Positions 1-9,114 of a stretch of 64,000 bases of DNA are shown here, piece after piece. The notes under the pieces are model-generated. The model saw only the letters and a program-made list of their open reading frames with translations. It ran no database searches and was not told where the DNA came from. The DNA is from Piscinibacter gummiphilus (GTDB taxonomy: Bacteria > Pseudomonadota > Gammaproteobacteria > Burkholderiales > Burkholderiaceae_C): positions 6,138,001 through 6,202,000 of the forward strand of contig NZ_CP015118.1 in assembly GCF_002116905.1 (NCBI RefSeq). Direction: 5' to 3'. Each line of letters opens with the position of its first letter. Within the stretch, counting starts at the first letter, position 1. Both the position numbers and the translations under genes were made by a program.

Positions 1-557
1 TGGATCTGCTTGAGCTTGCGCCGCAGCTGCCACTTCAGGTGCGGGTCGATCACGGTCAGCGGCTCGTCGAACAGCACGGCCGACACGTCCTCGCGCACGA
101 GGCCGCGGCCGAGCGAGATCTTCTGCTTCGCGTCGGCGGCGAGGCCCGAGGCGCGGCGGTCGAGCTGGCCGCTCATCTCGAGCATCTCGGCGATCTTCCC
201 CACCCGCTGGCGGATGCGTTCGGGCGCGACACCGCGGTTGCGCAGCGGGAACGCAAGGTTCTCCGCCACGGTCATCGTGTCGTAGATGACCGGGAACTGG
301 AACACCTGCGCGATGTTGCGCTGCTGCGGCGTCTTGCCCGTCACATCGGCGCCGTCGAACGACACGGTGCCCTGCGACGGCGTCACGAGGCCCGAGATGA
401 TGTTGAGCAGCGTGGTCTTGCCGCAGCCGGAGGGGCCGAGCAGGGCGTAGGCACCGCCGTCGCGGAAGGTCATCTTCAGCGGCAGCAGCGCGTAGTCCTC
501 GTCCCGCTGCGGGTTCGGGCGGTACGCGTGGGCGAGATCGAGGTCGATGCGGGCCAT
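1..557 (-). CDS. glpT: Glycerol ABC transporter ATP-binding protein GlpT-like (partial, C-terminus outside window)
   Basis: The first 185 codons of an ABC ATPase are present; the gene leaves the window at position 1. The ATG at 557 follows the stop of the upstream ATPase gene after one base, so the two are translationally coupled. Walker A is canonical (GPSGCGKT, residues 41-48) and Walker B reads AVLFDEP. The ABC signature is degenerate: GLAADAKQK near residue 140 replaces LSGGQ. In rhizobial and burkholderial glycerol operons the order glpD-glpS-glpT precedes permease and solute-binding genes, and that is the order here. It is inferred to energise glycerol import as a heterodimer with the neighbouring ATPase. 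Confidence 0.85.
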   Translation of the reverse strand, partial: MARIDLDLAHAYRPNPQRDEDYALLPLKMTFRDGGAYALLGPSGCGKTTLLNIISGLVTPSQGTVSFDGADVTGKTPQQRNIAQVFQFPVIYDTMTVAENLAFPLRNRGVAPERIRQRVGKIAEMLEMSGQLDRRASGLAADAKQKISLGRGLVREDVSAVLFDEPLTVIDPHLKWQLRRKLKQI

Positions 558-558
558 G

Positions 559-1623
559 TCAGGCGCTCCTCGCGGCCGGGGCGCGCAGCAGCGCGCCCGC
601 GGGATCGAACACGTAGACCTGTGACGGGTTCACGTACAGCGTGATGCCCTCGCCCAGCTCGAAGCGGTGCACGCCGGTCAGCTGGGCGACGAGTTCGCCC
701 TCGGCCGTCTCCACGTGCACGAAGGTGTCGGAGCCCGAGATCTCGGCCAGCTCCACCTTGCCGCGCAGCGCCAGGTCGCCGGGCCGTTCGACCACGCGCA
801 GCGCGCTGGCCCGCAGGCCCACCGTCACGTCGGACGCGGCCAGCCCGGGCACGGGCGCCACTGCGCCCGAAGGCAACGTGACACCGCGGTCGTCCGCACG
901 CGCGGGCACCAGGTTCATCGGCGGGTCGCTGAAGGCGCGTGCGACCCGGATCGACTTCGGCCGATGGAACACCTCGGCCGTGGGTCCGTACTGCAGCAGC
1001 TCGCCCGCATCCAGCACCGCGGTGTAGCCGCCCAGCAGCAGCGCCTCGGTGGGTTCGGTGGTGGCGTAGACCACGGTGGAGTCGCCCGCGGCGAAGAGGT
1101 GCGTGAGTTCCTCGCGCAGGCCCTCGCGCAGCTTGTAGTCGAGGTTCACGAGCGGTTCGTCGAGCAGCATCAGCGGCGCGTTCTTGGCGAGCGCCCGGGC
1201 GAGCGCCACGCGCTGCTGCTGGCCGCCGGAGAGTTCGGACGGCAGGCGCTGCAGGAACGGCGCGATGTGCAACCGCTCGGCGAGCGAACGCACGCGCGCG
1301 TCGATGCCATCCTCGCCGCGCAGCTTCAGCGGCGACGCGATGTTGTCGAACACGGTCATCGACGGGTAGTTGATGAACTGCTGGTACACCATTGCGACGT
1401 TGCGCTGGCGCACCGGCACGCCGGTGACGTCGACCCCGTCGACCCGCACGGTGCCCTCGCTCGGCTTGTCGAGCCCGGCCATCAGCCGCATCAGGGTGGT
1501 CTTGCCGGCCTGGGTCGCGCCCAGCAGCACCGTCACGGCGCGGGGCACGAGGCTCAGGTTCATCGGGTACAGGTAGGGCGTGGGCCCCACCTGCTTGCCG
1601 AGGTTTTCCAGGGTCAGTTGCAT
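559..1623 (-). CDS. glpS: Glycerol ABC transporter ATP-binding protein GlpS-like
   Basis: A 354-residue MalK-type ATPase with a C-terminal TOBE-like region (about residues 240-350). Walker A is non-canonical (GATQAGKT, residues 35-42, lacking the central Gly). The signature LSGGQQQR and Walker B LMLLDEP are canonical. The switch-histidine position reads YATTEP instead of the usual THD, so the catalytic His appears absent. The gene begins 21 bases after glpD and is followed by the second ATPase after one base, which indicates one glycerol operon. Together the two proteins should form one consensus and one degenerate ATP site. Confidence 0.88.
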   Translation of the reverse strand: MQLTLENLGKQVGPTPYLYPMNLSLVPRAVTVLLGATQAGKTTLMRLMAGLDKPSEGTVRVDGVDVTGVPVRQRNVAMVYQQFINYPSMTVFDNIASPLKLRGEDGIDARVRSLAERLHIAPFLQRLPSELSGGQQQRVALARALAKNAPLMLLDEPLVNLDYKLREGLREELTHLFAAGDSTVVYATTEPTEALLLGGYTAVLDAGELLQYGPTAEVFHRPKSIRVARAFSDPPMNLVPARADDRGVTLPSGAVAPVPGLAASDVTVGLRASALRVVERPGDLALRGKVELAEISGSDTFVHVETAEGELVAQLTGVHRFELGEGITLYVNPSQVYVFDPAGALLRAPAARSA

Positions 1624-1644
1624 GTGGACTTCAGGAAGGGGAAA

Positions 1645-3162
1645 TCAGGACGGCCACCGCGCCGCGAACCACTGCGCGACGCGGGTCCGCTGGTCGGGGG
1701 TCAGGTGCAGGCCGAGCTTGGAGCGGCGCCAGAGCACGTCGTCGGCGGACCGCGCCCATTCGTGTTCGTGCAGGTAGTCGAGCTCGGCCTCGTAGACGCC
1801 CGGGGCGATCTCCTCGCCGAGGCCGCCCGGCCGCACGAGGAAGTCGACGCGCGAACCGTAGGCGCGGGCGTAGCGGTGGCGCAGCGCGGCGGGCCACTCG
1901 GGGTGGCGGCGGCCCAGGGCCTCGTCGAAGCGGGCGAAGTCGGTGTCGGGGCGCACGGGCGGGCCGATCCATTCGGACAGGTCGCCGCCGGGCAGCGTGG
2001 CCGTCGCGGTCCACGGGCCGGCCGCCACGCCGAGGCTGCGGCACAGCGTGTCGGCAGCTTCCTCGGCCAGCTTGCGGAACGTGGTGATCTTGCCGCCCCA
2101 CACGGTCAGCAGCGGCGCCGGGCCCGGTTCCAGGTCGAGCTGGTAGTCGCGCGTGACGGCCGAGGCATCGCTCGACTCGTCGCCCAGCAGCGGGCGCACG
2201 CCGGCGTAGGTCCATACGACATCGGCCGGGGTCACGGGTTTCGCGAAGTAGCGGCTCGCCTGCTCGCACAGGTAGGCGATCTCGGTGTCGTCGATGCGCG
2301 CCTGGCCCACCGGGCCGTGGTGCTCGACGTCGGTGGTGCCGATCAGCGTGAAGTCGCGCTCGTACGGGATCGCGAAGATGATGCGGCGGTCGGGGTTCTG
2401 GAAGATGTAGGCGTGGTCGTGCTCGAACAGCTTCGGCACGACGATGTGGCTGCCCTTCACGAGGCGCAGCGTCTTCGAGCCCGCGATGTGCGCATGGGCC
2501 TGCAGGAACTGCGCGGCCCACGGGCCGGCCGCGTTGACCAGCGCGCGCGCGCGCACGGTGCGGCGTTCGCCGCTCGCGTTGTCGAGGTCCACCGTCCAGG
2601 CGCCGTCGCCACGGCGGGCCTCGACGCAGCGCCAGCCGGTGAGCACCTGCGCACCACGCTGGGCGGCGTCGATGGCGTTGAGCACGACGAGGCGGGCGTC
2701 ATCGACCCAGCCGTCGGAGTAGACGAAACCGCGGCGGAAGACGGGCTTGAGCGGCTGGCCGGCCACGTGGCGGCGCAGGTCGATGCTGCTGGAGCCGGGC
2801 AGCACCTCGCGCTTGGCGAGGTGGTCGTACAGGAACAGGCCGGCGCGGATCATCCACGCCGGGCGCATGCCCGGGTCGTGCGGCATCACGAAGCGCAGCG
2901 GCCACATGATGTGCGGCGCGCTGCGCAGCAGCACCTCGCGTTCGCCCAGCGCCTTGCGCACCAGCGAGAACTCGTAGTACTCGAGGTAGCGCAGGCCGCC
3001 GTGGATCAGCTTCGTGGAGGACGACGAGGTGTGGGCCGCGAGGTCGTCCTTCTCGCACAGCACGACCTTCAGCCCGCGGCCCGAAAGGTCACGGGCAATG
3101 CCGGCGCCATTGATGCCGCCGCCCACGACGAGCACGTCACAGTCGGTCAACGGTGGGTTCAA
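1645..3162 (-). CDS. glpD: Glycerol-3-phosphate dehydrogenase, FAD-dependent (GlpD)
   Basis: A 505-residue membrane-associated flavoprotein that oxidises sn-glycerol 3-phosphate to dihydroxyacetone phosphate and passes electrons to quinone. The N-terminal dinucleotide motif is VVGGGINGAGIARDL (residues 11-25), and the family block SSSSTKLIHGGLRYLEYYEF follows. The length matches E. coli GlpD (about 500). It is the first gene of the leftward glp operon and is divergent from glpR-glpK. The 227-base gap between the two units holds GTTCG/CGAAC half-sites, so repression by GlpR is likely. Confidence 0.96.
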   Translation of the reverse strand: MNPPLTDCDVLVVGGGINGAGIARDLSGRGLKVVLCEKDDLAAHTSSSSTKLIHGGLRYLEYYEFSLVRKALGEREVLLRSAPHIMWPLRFVMPHDPGMRPAWMIRAGLFLYDHLAKREVLPGSSSIDLRRHVAGQPLKPVFRRGFVYSDGWVDDARLVVLNAIDAAQRGAQVLTGWRCVEARRGDGAWTVDLDNASGERRTVRARALVNAAGPWAAQFLQAHAHIAGSKTLRLVKGSHIVVPKLFEHDHAYIFQNPDRRIIFAIPYERDFTLIGTTDVEHHGPVGQARIDDTEIAYLCEQASRYFAKPVTPADVVWTYAGVRPLLGDESSDASAVTRDYQLDLEPGPAPLLTVWGGKITTFRKLAEEAADTLCRSLGVAAGPWTATATLPGGDLSEWIGPPVRPDTDFARFDEALGRRHPEWPAALRHRYARAYGSRVDFLVRPGGLGEEIAPGVYEAELDYLHEHEWARSADDVLWRRSKLGLHLTPDQRTRVAQWFAARWPS

Positions 3163-3244
3163 GCAGGCTCCTCGGGAGGGAAACGGTCGGAAGCGGTGAC
3201 ACCGCGAACGGGCTTGTGCGGTGGATCACGCTCGAACCCGGCCG

Positions 3245-3305
3245 GATGTTCGGTTTGGGTTCGTTTGTGTTCTTCTTTTTTCTTTTTAGCCCGAATGCGA
3301 ACATC
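3245..3305. promoter_or_regulatory. Candidate GlpR operator cluster in the glpD/glpR divergent region
   Basis: An inverted pair GATGTTCG (3245-3252) and CGAACATC (3298-3305) flanks the region. GTTC half-sites at 3248, 3259 and 3269 are spaced 11 and 10 bases, which puts them on one helix face. E. coli GlpR binds palindromes built from ATGTTCG-like halves, so these are reasonable operators. A pyrimidine-rich tract (3271-3288) lies between. Binding is inferred, not shown. Confidence 0.55.
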
Positions 3306-3389
3306 GCGCAAGGGTGGGAAACCACCTGAGGACACCTGCGCGTTTTGGGTACGCTCGCGTCTTCCGGAAACACCGAATCCGCCTTTCGC

Positions 3390-4150
3390 ATGACCCCGAA
3401 CCCCCGCCAGGCCCAGTTGATGGACGAGTTGCGCGCCCGCGGATCGATGTCGGTCGAGGCGCTCGCGGACCAGTTCGGCGTCACGCTGCAGACCGTGCGG
3501 CGCGACGTGAAGCTGCTCTCCGAGGCCGGGCTGCTCGCCCGCTTCCACGGCGGCGTGCGCCTGCCGAGCTCCACCACCGAGAACATCGCCTACCGCCAGC
3601 GCCAGCAGCTCAACGAGTCGGCCAAGCAGCGCATCGCGCGGGCCGTCGCGAAGTCGGTGCCCAACGGGTGTTCGCTGATCATCAACATCGGCACCACCAC
3701 CGAGGCCATCGCGCGCGAGCTGCTGCACCACAAGGGCCTGCGTGTCATCACGAACAACCTGAACGTGGCGGCCATCCTGTCCGACAACCCCGACTGCGAG
3801 GTCATCGTCGCCGGCGGCGTGGTGCGCTCACGCGACCGCGGCATCGTGGGCGAGGTGACGGTCGACTTCATCAGCCAGTTCAAGGTCGACATCGGGCTGA
3901 TCGGCATCTCGGGCATCGAGGCCGACGGCACGCTGCGCGACTTCGACTACCGCGAGGTGAAGGTGGCGCGCGCCATCCTCGAACACTCGCGCGAGGTGTG
4001 GCTCGCCACCGACCACAGCAAGTTCAACCGGCCCGCGATGGTGCAGCTCGCGCGCTTCGACGAGGTGGACATGCTGTTCACCGACGCCCCGCCCCCCGAT
4101 CCCTTCCCGAAGCTGCTGGCCAACGCCGGCGTCCAGTGCGAGGTCGCCCG

Positions 4151-4154
<4 letters not shown>
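3390..4154 (+). CDS. glpR: Glycerol-3-phosphate regulon repressor, DeoR family (GlpR)
   Basis: A 254-residue DeoR-family repressor. The N-terminal helix-turn-helix (about residues 8-55) contains the family core VEALADQFGVTLQTVRRDV. The C-terminal sugar-phosphate sensor domain includes the INIGTTTEAIA block. The start at 3390 matches the usual short DeoR N-terminus; an in-frame ATG at 3345 would add 15 unlikely residues. The stop overlaps the glpK start as ATGA, so repressor and kinase are co-translated. It presumably senses glycerol 3-phosphate and controls both divergent units. Confidence 0.93.
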
Positions 4155-5644
<1,490 letters not shown>

Positions 5645-5653
5645 TCGGTGCAG

Positions 5654-5679
5654 GCTGCTGACAACACGTTGTCAGCAGC
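5654..5679. promoter_or_regulatory. Perfect 12-bp-arm palindrome, candidate operator of the VOC/WYL pair
   Basis: The arms GCTGCTGACAAC (5654-5665) and GTTGTCAGCAGC (5668-5679) are fully complementary with a two-base spacer. It sits 42 bases before the VOC gene start. There is no T-run on either strand, so an intrinsic terminator is unlikely. The WYL-type regulator encoded just downstream is the obvious candidate ligand-responsive binder; this is inference. Confidence 0.6.
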
Positions 5680-5721
5680 CCCCGCGCAGCATGACCCTCC
5701 CGACAACCCGAGGAGGTTTCC

Positions 5722-6123
5722 ATGCAGCACCACACCAACGCCCACGCCGCTCATGCCATCCATGCCCTGCACTGGTTCGAGATCCCGGTGCTCGACCTGG
5801 ACCGCGCCCAGGACTTCTACGAAACCGTGCTGGGCCTGCCGATGCGGCGCGAAGGCGAGGGCGCCCACTCGATGGCGCTCTTCCCGTTCGAAGGCCAGGG
5901 GGTCGGCGGCTGCCTGTCGGTGAGCTGCGACGGCCAGCCGCCCGCGCCGGCCGGCACCGTGGTGTACCTGTCCACGCCGTCGATCGACGAAGTGCTGTCG
6001 CGGGTGCCGCAGGCCGGCGGCCGGATCGCTGTCGAGAAGACCGCGCTGCCGGACGACTGGGGCTTCTGCGCCCACATCACCGACACCGAGGGCAACCGGG
6101 TCGGGCTCCACTCGCTCGCCTGA
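5722..6123 (+). CDS. VOC (glyoxalase/bleomycin-resistance fold) family protein
   Basis: A 133-residue single-module vicinal-oxygen-chelate protein. The opening HWFEIPVLDLDRAQDFYETV is the typical first beta-alpha segment, and ITDTEGNRVGLHS is the typical end with a metal-ligand-like acidic/His pattern. A strong ribosome binding site (AGGAGG, 5710-5715) sets the start. Substrate cannot be deduced; relatives include glyoxalase I-like and resistance proteins. Its neighbour is a WYL/YafY-type regulator, a pairing common in proteobacteria, which suggests regulator-target partnership through the upstream palindrome. Confidence 0.88.
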   Translation: MQHHTNAHAAHAIHALHWFEIPVLDLDRAQDFYETVLGLPMRREGEGAHSMALFPFEGQGVGGCLSVSCDGQPPAPAGTVVYLSTPSIDEVLSRVPQAGGRIAVEKTALPDDWGFCAHITDTEGNRVGLHSLA

Positions 6124-6228
6124 AGCGTGATCGGCGCCTCCCACTCATGGCCCGCTTGGCCTCCCCTGCTGGCCGCCGCACAATGGCGCGCCGGACCGTC
6201 CTCTTCCGCCCGCCACCCGTTGCCTGCC

Positions 6229-6939
6229 ATGCGCCGTGCCGACCGACTGTTCCAGATCGTCCAGCTGATCCGCGGCCGGCGGCTCAGCACCGCCCAGTTC
6301 CTGGCCGAACGGCTGGAGGTGTCGGAGCGCACGGTGTACCGCGACGTGGCCGACCTGATGGCGCAGGGCGTGCCCATCGAGGGGGAAGCGGGCGTGGGCT
6401 ACCGCATGCGTCCGGGCTTCGACCTGCCGCCGCTGATGTTCACGCATGAGGAAGCCCAGGCGCTGGTCGCGTCGGTGCGCATCGCGCAGCCCCGGCTCGA
6501 CGAAGCGCTGGCCCGACAGGCCGAGGCCGCGTTGTCGAAGATCCTGGCCGTGCTGCCGGCGCCCGCGCGGGCCGCGGCCGAAAGCCTCGCGGTGTACGCG
6601 CCACCGGTGCACTTCGACACCCGCACGCGCGCCCGGCTCGAATCGCTGCGGCTGGCCACCGAGGCGCGCCGGTTCGTCCGCATCAAGTACCTCGACCTGA
6701 AGGAGCAGGAGAGCGAACGCACGCTGCGCCCGCTCGGGTGCTTCTACTGGGGCGCGGTGTGGACGCTGGCCGCGTGGTGCGAGCACCGCAACGCGTTCCG
6801 CAACTTCCGCATCGACCGCATCCAGCACCTGGAACTGCTCGACGAGACCTTCCGGGACGAACCCGGCAAGACCATGGCCGACCTGTTCCGCAGCATCGAC
6901 GCCGAGATGCACGAGCGCGACACCGCCACCGACGCCTGA
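6229..6939 (+). CDS. YafY-type transcriptional regulator (HTH_11 plus WYL domain)
   Basis: A 236-residue regulator. The N-terminal winged HTH (residues 1-60) contains RLEVSERTVYRDVADLMAQG. The C-terminal WYL domain runs from about residue 140 (RFVRIKYLDLKEQ through AWCEHRNAFRNFRIDRI). The start chosen at 6229 (MRRADRLFQIVQLIRG) matches the family; the in-frame ATG at 6127 adds 34 low-quality residues. WYL domains bind small ligands or nucleic acids. It probably controls the preceding VOC gene; which effector it senses is unknown. Confidence 0.9.
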   Translation: MRRADRLFQIVQLIRGRRLSTAQFLAERLEVSERTVYRDVADLMAQGVPIEGEAGVGYRMRPGFDLPPLMFTHEEAQALVASVRIAQPRLDEALARQAEAALSKILAVLPAPARAAAESLAVYAPPVHFDTRTRARLESLRLATEARRFVRIKYLDLKEQESERTLRPLGCFYWGAVWTLAAWCEHRNAFRNFRIDRIQHLELLDETFRDEPGKTMADLFRSIDAEMHERDTATDA

Positions 6940-7020
6940 GCAGGGTGGAACGCGCGGTCCGCGGACGGGTTTCGCGGAAGGCCTAGAATCCGCGCCTTCC
7001 CTTTGCTGCCGGAGCCTGCC

Positions 7021-7326
7021 GTGGACCTCAAACTGCCGATCACGATCGTCGATGAACTGACCGAATCCGTCGTGAACTCCACCGGCACCCTGGACCTCGC
7101 CAGCGGCGAGATCCACAACGTGCAGTACGAGGACTACGACGTGAAGGCCCAGGGCCTGCCCGCGGAGGCGGAAGACTACGAGTTCACGTCCGGCCTGCTC
7201 ACCAACGGCAAGCGCGACGTGGAGTTCCGCGTGGAAGTGGACGTGCTGAACGGGAAGTACTCGGTCACGCCGAGCGAGCTGCTGGAGCTCAAGGGGCGGG
7301 CGGCGAAGCTGTTCTCGACGAAATGA
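7021..7326 (+). CDS. Conserved-looking small acidic protein of unknown function
   Basis: A 101-residue protein starting at GTG 7021 with a GGAG six bases upstream; a TTG at 7003 is an alternative. It is acidic, soluble and beta-rich in appearance, with two segments of similar pattern (IHNVQYEDYDVKAQG and KRDVEFRVEVDVLNGKYSV). No signal peptide, Cys or known catalytic motif is visible. A TAGAAT box at 6984-6989 could be its -10 element. I do not recognise the family. It stands alone, convergent with the EF-hand gene. Confidence 0.75.
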   Translation: MDLKLPITIVDELTESVVNSTGTLDLASGEIHNVQYEDYDVKAQGLPAEAEDYEFTSGLLTNGKRDVEFRVEVDVLNGKYSVTPSELLELKGRAAKLFSTK

Positions 7327-7341
7327 ACGTCGGCGCCGCGC

Positions 7342-7638
7342 TCACAGCGGCGCGTTGAACCCCACTTCGAACTCGCCCAGGTCGAGTTGGCCGTCATGGT
7401 CGGCATCGAGTTGGTCGAACTTCTCGGCGAACACCGGGAACCGGGCCACCTCGGCGCGCGAGAGCTTGCCGTCGTGGTTGGCATCGGCCCGCGTGAAGAC
7501 GGATTCGGCCGTGAGCCGCTCGCGCGGCGGGGCCGCCTGGGCCGAGGCGGCCATCACGAAACTGGCCAGCGTGACGCGGATCACCTGGCGCGCGGCTTCG
7601 CGGATCGACGGGTCGTCGCGGCGGGTGGTGCGGGGCAT
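7342..7638 (-). CDS. Small exported EF-hand calcium-binding protein
   Basis: A 98-residue protein with an N-terminal signal-like segment (TLASFVMAASAQAA, residues 23-36) and two EF-hand loops: DANHDGKLSRAE (52-63) and DADHDGQLDLGE (78-89). Both loops keep the acidic 1/3/5 and Glu12 ligands, so paired Ca binding in the periplasm is likely. The start at 7638 is supported by AAGGAAAC just upstream; a longer in-frame start at 7731 adds a GC-biased tail. Role unknown, possibly a calcium buffer or sensor. Confidence 0.85.
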   Translation of the reverse strand: MPRTTRRDDPSIREAARQVIRVTLASFVMAASAQAAPPRERLTAESVFTRADANHDGKLSRAEVARFPVFAEKFDQLDADHDGQLDLGEFEVGFNAPL

Positions 7639-7766
7639 GGGTGTTTCCTTGTGTCGCGTGGAGAAGCCCCCATTCAACCCGCCCGGCGCCCGCCGGGCCA
7701 GACTTTTTGCCCGCCCTTGCCCGCCTTGCAAACTGTTGCGCGCCCCCGGGCGGGGGCGCGGCCCGG

Positions 7767-8885
7767 TCAGCCGCGGCGGGCCTTCACGGCCTCGCTCAGC
7801 ACCTGAAGCACGCCGGTCGAGTCATCCCAGCCGATGCAGGCGTCGGTGATGCTCTGGCCGTAGGCGAGCTTCGACGGATCGTCCTTGCCGGCGCTGAACT
7901 TCTGCGCCCCGGCGTTGAGGTGGCTCTCGACCATCACGCCGAAGATGCGGCGCGACCCGCCACCCACCTGCGTGGCGATGTCGCGGGCCACGTCGATCTG
8001 GCGCTCGTGCTGCTTGCTGCTGTTGGCGTGCGAGCAGTCGACCATCAGCGACGGGCGCAGCTTCGCAGCCTCGAGGTCCTTGCAGGCGGCCTCGACGTGC
8101 ACCGCGTCGTAGTTGGGCGTCTTGCCGCCGCGCAGGATCACGTGGCAGTCGGGGTTGCCGCTCGTCTCGACGATGGCGACCTGGCCGTTCTTGTGGACGG
8201 ACAGGAAGTGGTGCGAGCGGGCCGCGGCCTGGATGGCATCGGTGGCGATGCGGATGTTGCCGTCGGTGCCATTCTTGAAGCCGATGGGCGCCGACAGGCC
8301 CGACGACAGCTCGCGGTGCACCTGGCTCTCGGTGGTGCGTGCGCCGATGGCGCCCCAGGAGATCAGGTCGCCGATGTACTGCGGCGAGATCACGTCGAGG
8401 AACTCGCTGCCGGCCGGCATGCCGAGCTTGTTGATCTCGGTGAGCAGCTGGCGGGCGATGCGCAGACCTTCGTCGATCTTGTAGCTCTCGTCGAGGTACG
8501 GGTCGTTGATCAGGCCCTTCCAGCCGACGGTGGTGCGGGGCTTCTCGAAGTACACGCGCATCACGATCTCGAGCGTGCCTTCGTACTTCTTGCGCTCGGC
8601 GAGCAGGCGGCGGGCGTATTCGACGGCGGCGACCGGGTCGTGGATGGAGCAGGGGCCCATGATCACGAGCAGGCGGTCATCGGTGCCCGCGATGATGTTC
8701 TTGATGCGCTGGCGAGTGTCCGCCACGAGCGTCTCGGCCGGCGTGCCGCGGATCGGGAAGAACCGCACCAGGTGTTCCGGCGGGGGCAGCGGGGTGACGT
8801 TGCGGATGCGTTCGTCGTCGGTCTGGCCGGTGCGGTCGGCCGGGGCCGTCCATCCTTCTGCGGCACTGGTGGCTTGGGCATTCAT
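7767..8885 (-). CDS. aroG: 3-deoxy-7-phosphoheptulonate synthase (DAHP synthase, class I)
   Basis: A 372-residue AroG/AroF/AroH-type enzyme that condenses phosphoenolpyruvate and erythrose 4-phosphate, the first step of the shikimate pathway. Family blocks seen include IMGPCSIHD, RVYFEKPRTTVGWKG, MVDCSHANSSK and the late GVMVESHLNAG. The three paralogue types cannot be told apart from sequence alone, so the symbol is provisional. A ribosome binding site (AAGGAG) lies upstream. The 5' leader encodes an aromatic-rich peptide followed by an intrinsic terminator, so expression is probably attenuated by charged tRNA supply for Tyr, Phe and Trp. Confidence 0.95.
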   Translation of the reverse strand: MNAQATSAAEGWTAPADRTGQTDDERIRNVTPLPPPEHLVRFFPIRGTPAETLVADTRQRIKNIIAGTDDRLLVIMGPCSIHDPVAAVEYARRLLAERKKYEGTLEIVMRVYFEKPRTTVGWKGLINDPYLDESYKIDEGLRIARQLLTEINKLGMPAGSEFLDVISPQYIGDLISWGAIGARTTESQVHRELSSGLSAPIGFKNGTDGNIRIATDAIQAAARSHHFLSVHKNGQVAIVETSGNPDCHVILRGGKTPNYDAVHVEAACKDLEAAKLRPSLMVDCSHANSSKQHERQIDVARDIATQVGGGSRRIFGVMVESHLNAGAQKFSAGKDDPSKLAYGQSITDACIGWDDSTGVLQVLSEAVKARRG

Positions 8886-8939
8886 TCGAAAAGGCTCCTT
8901 GCTGGGTCGGTCGTCGTGGTGCGTCGGGATGTTCGGGCG

Positions 8940-8971
8940 AAAAAAAACCGCCGTGGATCCGGCGGTTTTTT
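8940..8971 (-). terminator. Attenuator terminator in the aroG leader
   Basis: On the minus strand a CCGCCG/CGGCGG stem with a six-base loop is extended by A/T pairing to 12 bp and followed by eight T residues. It lies between the leader peptide stop and aroG, 55 bases before the aroG start. Its 5' arm (CCGCCGGAT on the minus strand, 8965-8957) is exactly complementary to ATCCGGCGG inside the leader peptide gene (9018-9010), giving a ready antiterminator. Confidence 0.88.
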
Positions 8972-8993
8972 GAGTCTGGTGCGTTTCTTCGGG

Positions 8994-9068
8994 CTACGCG
9001 CTTCTCTCTCCGCCGGATGTGGGCAAGATCCAAAAGAAGTAGCCGAAGTAAGAGGCGACGAGACGCAT
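8994..9068 (-). CDS. aroG leader peptide (24 aa, aromatic-rich attenuator peptide)
   Basis: A 24-codon frame from ATG 9068 to TAG 8994 contains the run YFGYFFW (residues 7-13): two Tyr, three Phe and one Trp in seven codons. Such clustering immediately before a terminator and a biosynthetic gene is the hallmark of ribosome-mediated attenuation. There is no Shine-Dalgarno sequence, and the likely promoter places transcription start within a few bases of the ATG, so translation may be leaderless as known for trpL in Sinorhizobium. Too short for ordinary gene callers. Confidence 0.82.
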   Translation of the reverse strand: MRLVASYFGYFFWILPTSGGERSA

Positions 9069-9075
9069 GGGCGTT

Positions 9076-9106
9076 AATGTAGCACGCAGGTGCTGAGGAA
9101 AGTCAA
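9076..9106 (-). promoter_or_regulatory. Putative promoter of the aroG leader transcript
   Basis: On the minus strand TTGACT (9106-9101) is a near-consensus -35 box. TACATT (9081-9076, 19-base spacer) or GCTACA (9083-9078, 17-base spacer) could be the -10. Initiation about seven bases later falls at roughly 9069-9071, next to the leader peptide ATG. Confidence 0.5.
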
Positions 9107-9114
9107 GCCGCTCT

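Noticed and set aside
667..3393. Very long open frame opposite glpS and glpD
   Set aside because: It is antisense to two clearly conserved genes and has the His/Arg/Ala-rich composition expected from high-GC reverse-strand frames. No domain is recognisable.
5654..5679. Palindrome as a glpK terminator
   Set aside because: No T-run follows on either strand and the dyad lies close before a regulated gene pair, so an operator is preferred.
8677..9033. Longer minus-strand frame through the aroG leader (out of frame with aroG)
   Set aside because: It crosses the terminator and overlaps aroG in another frame; the short in-leader aromatic peptide explains the region better.
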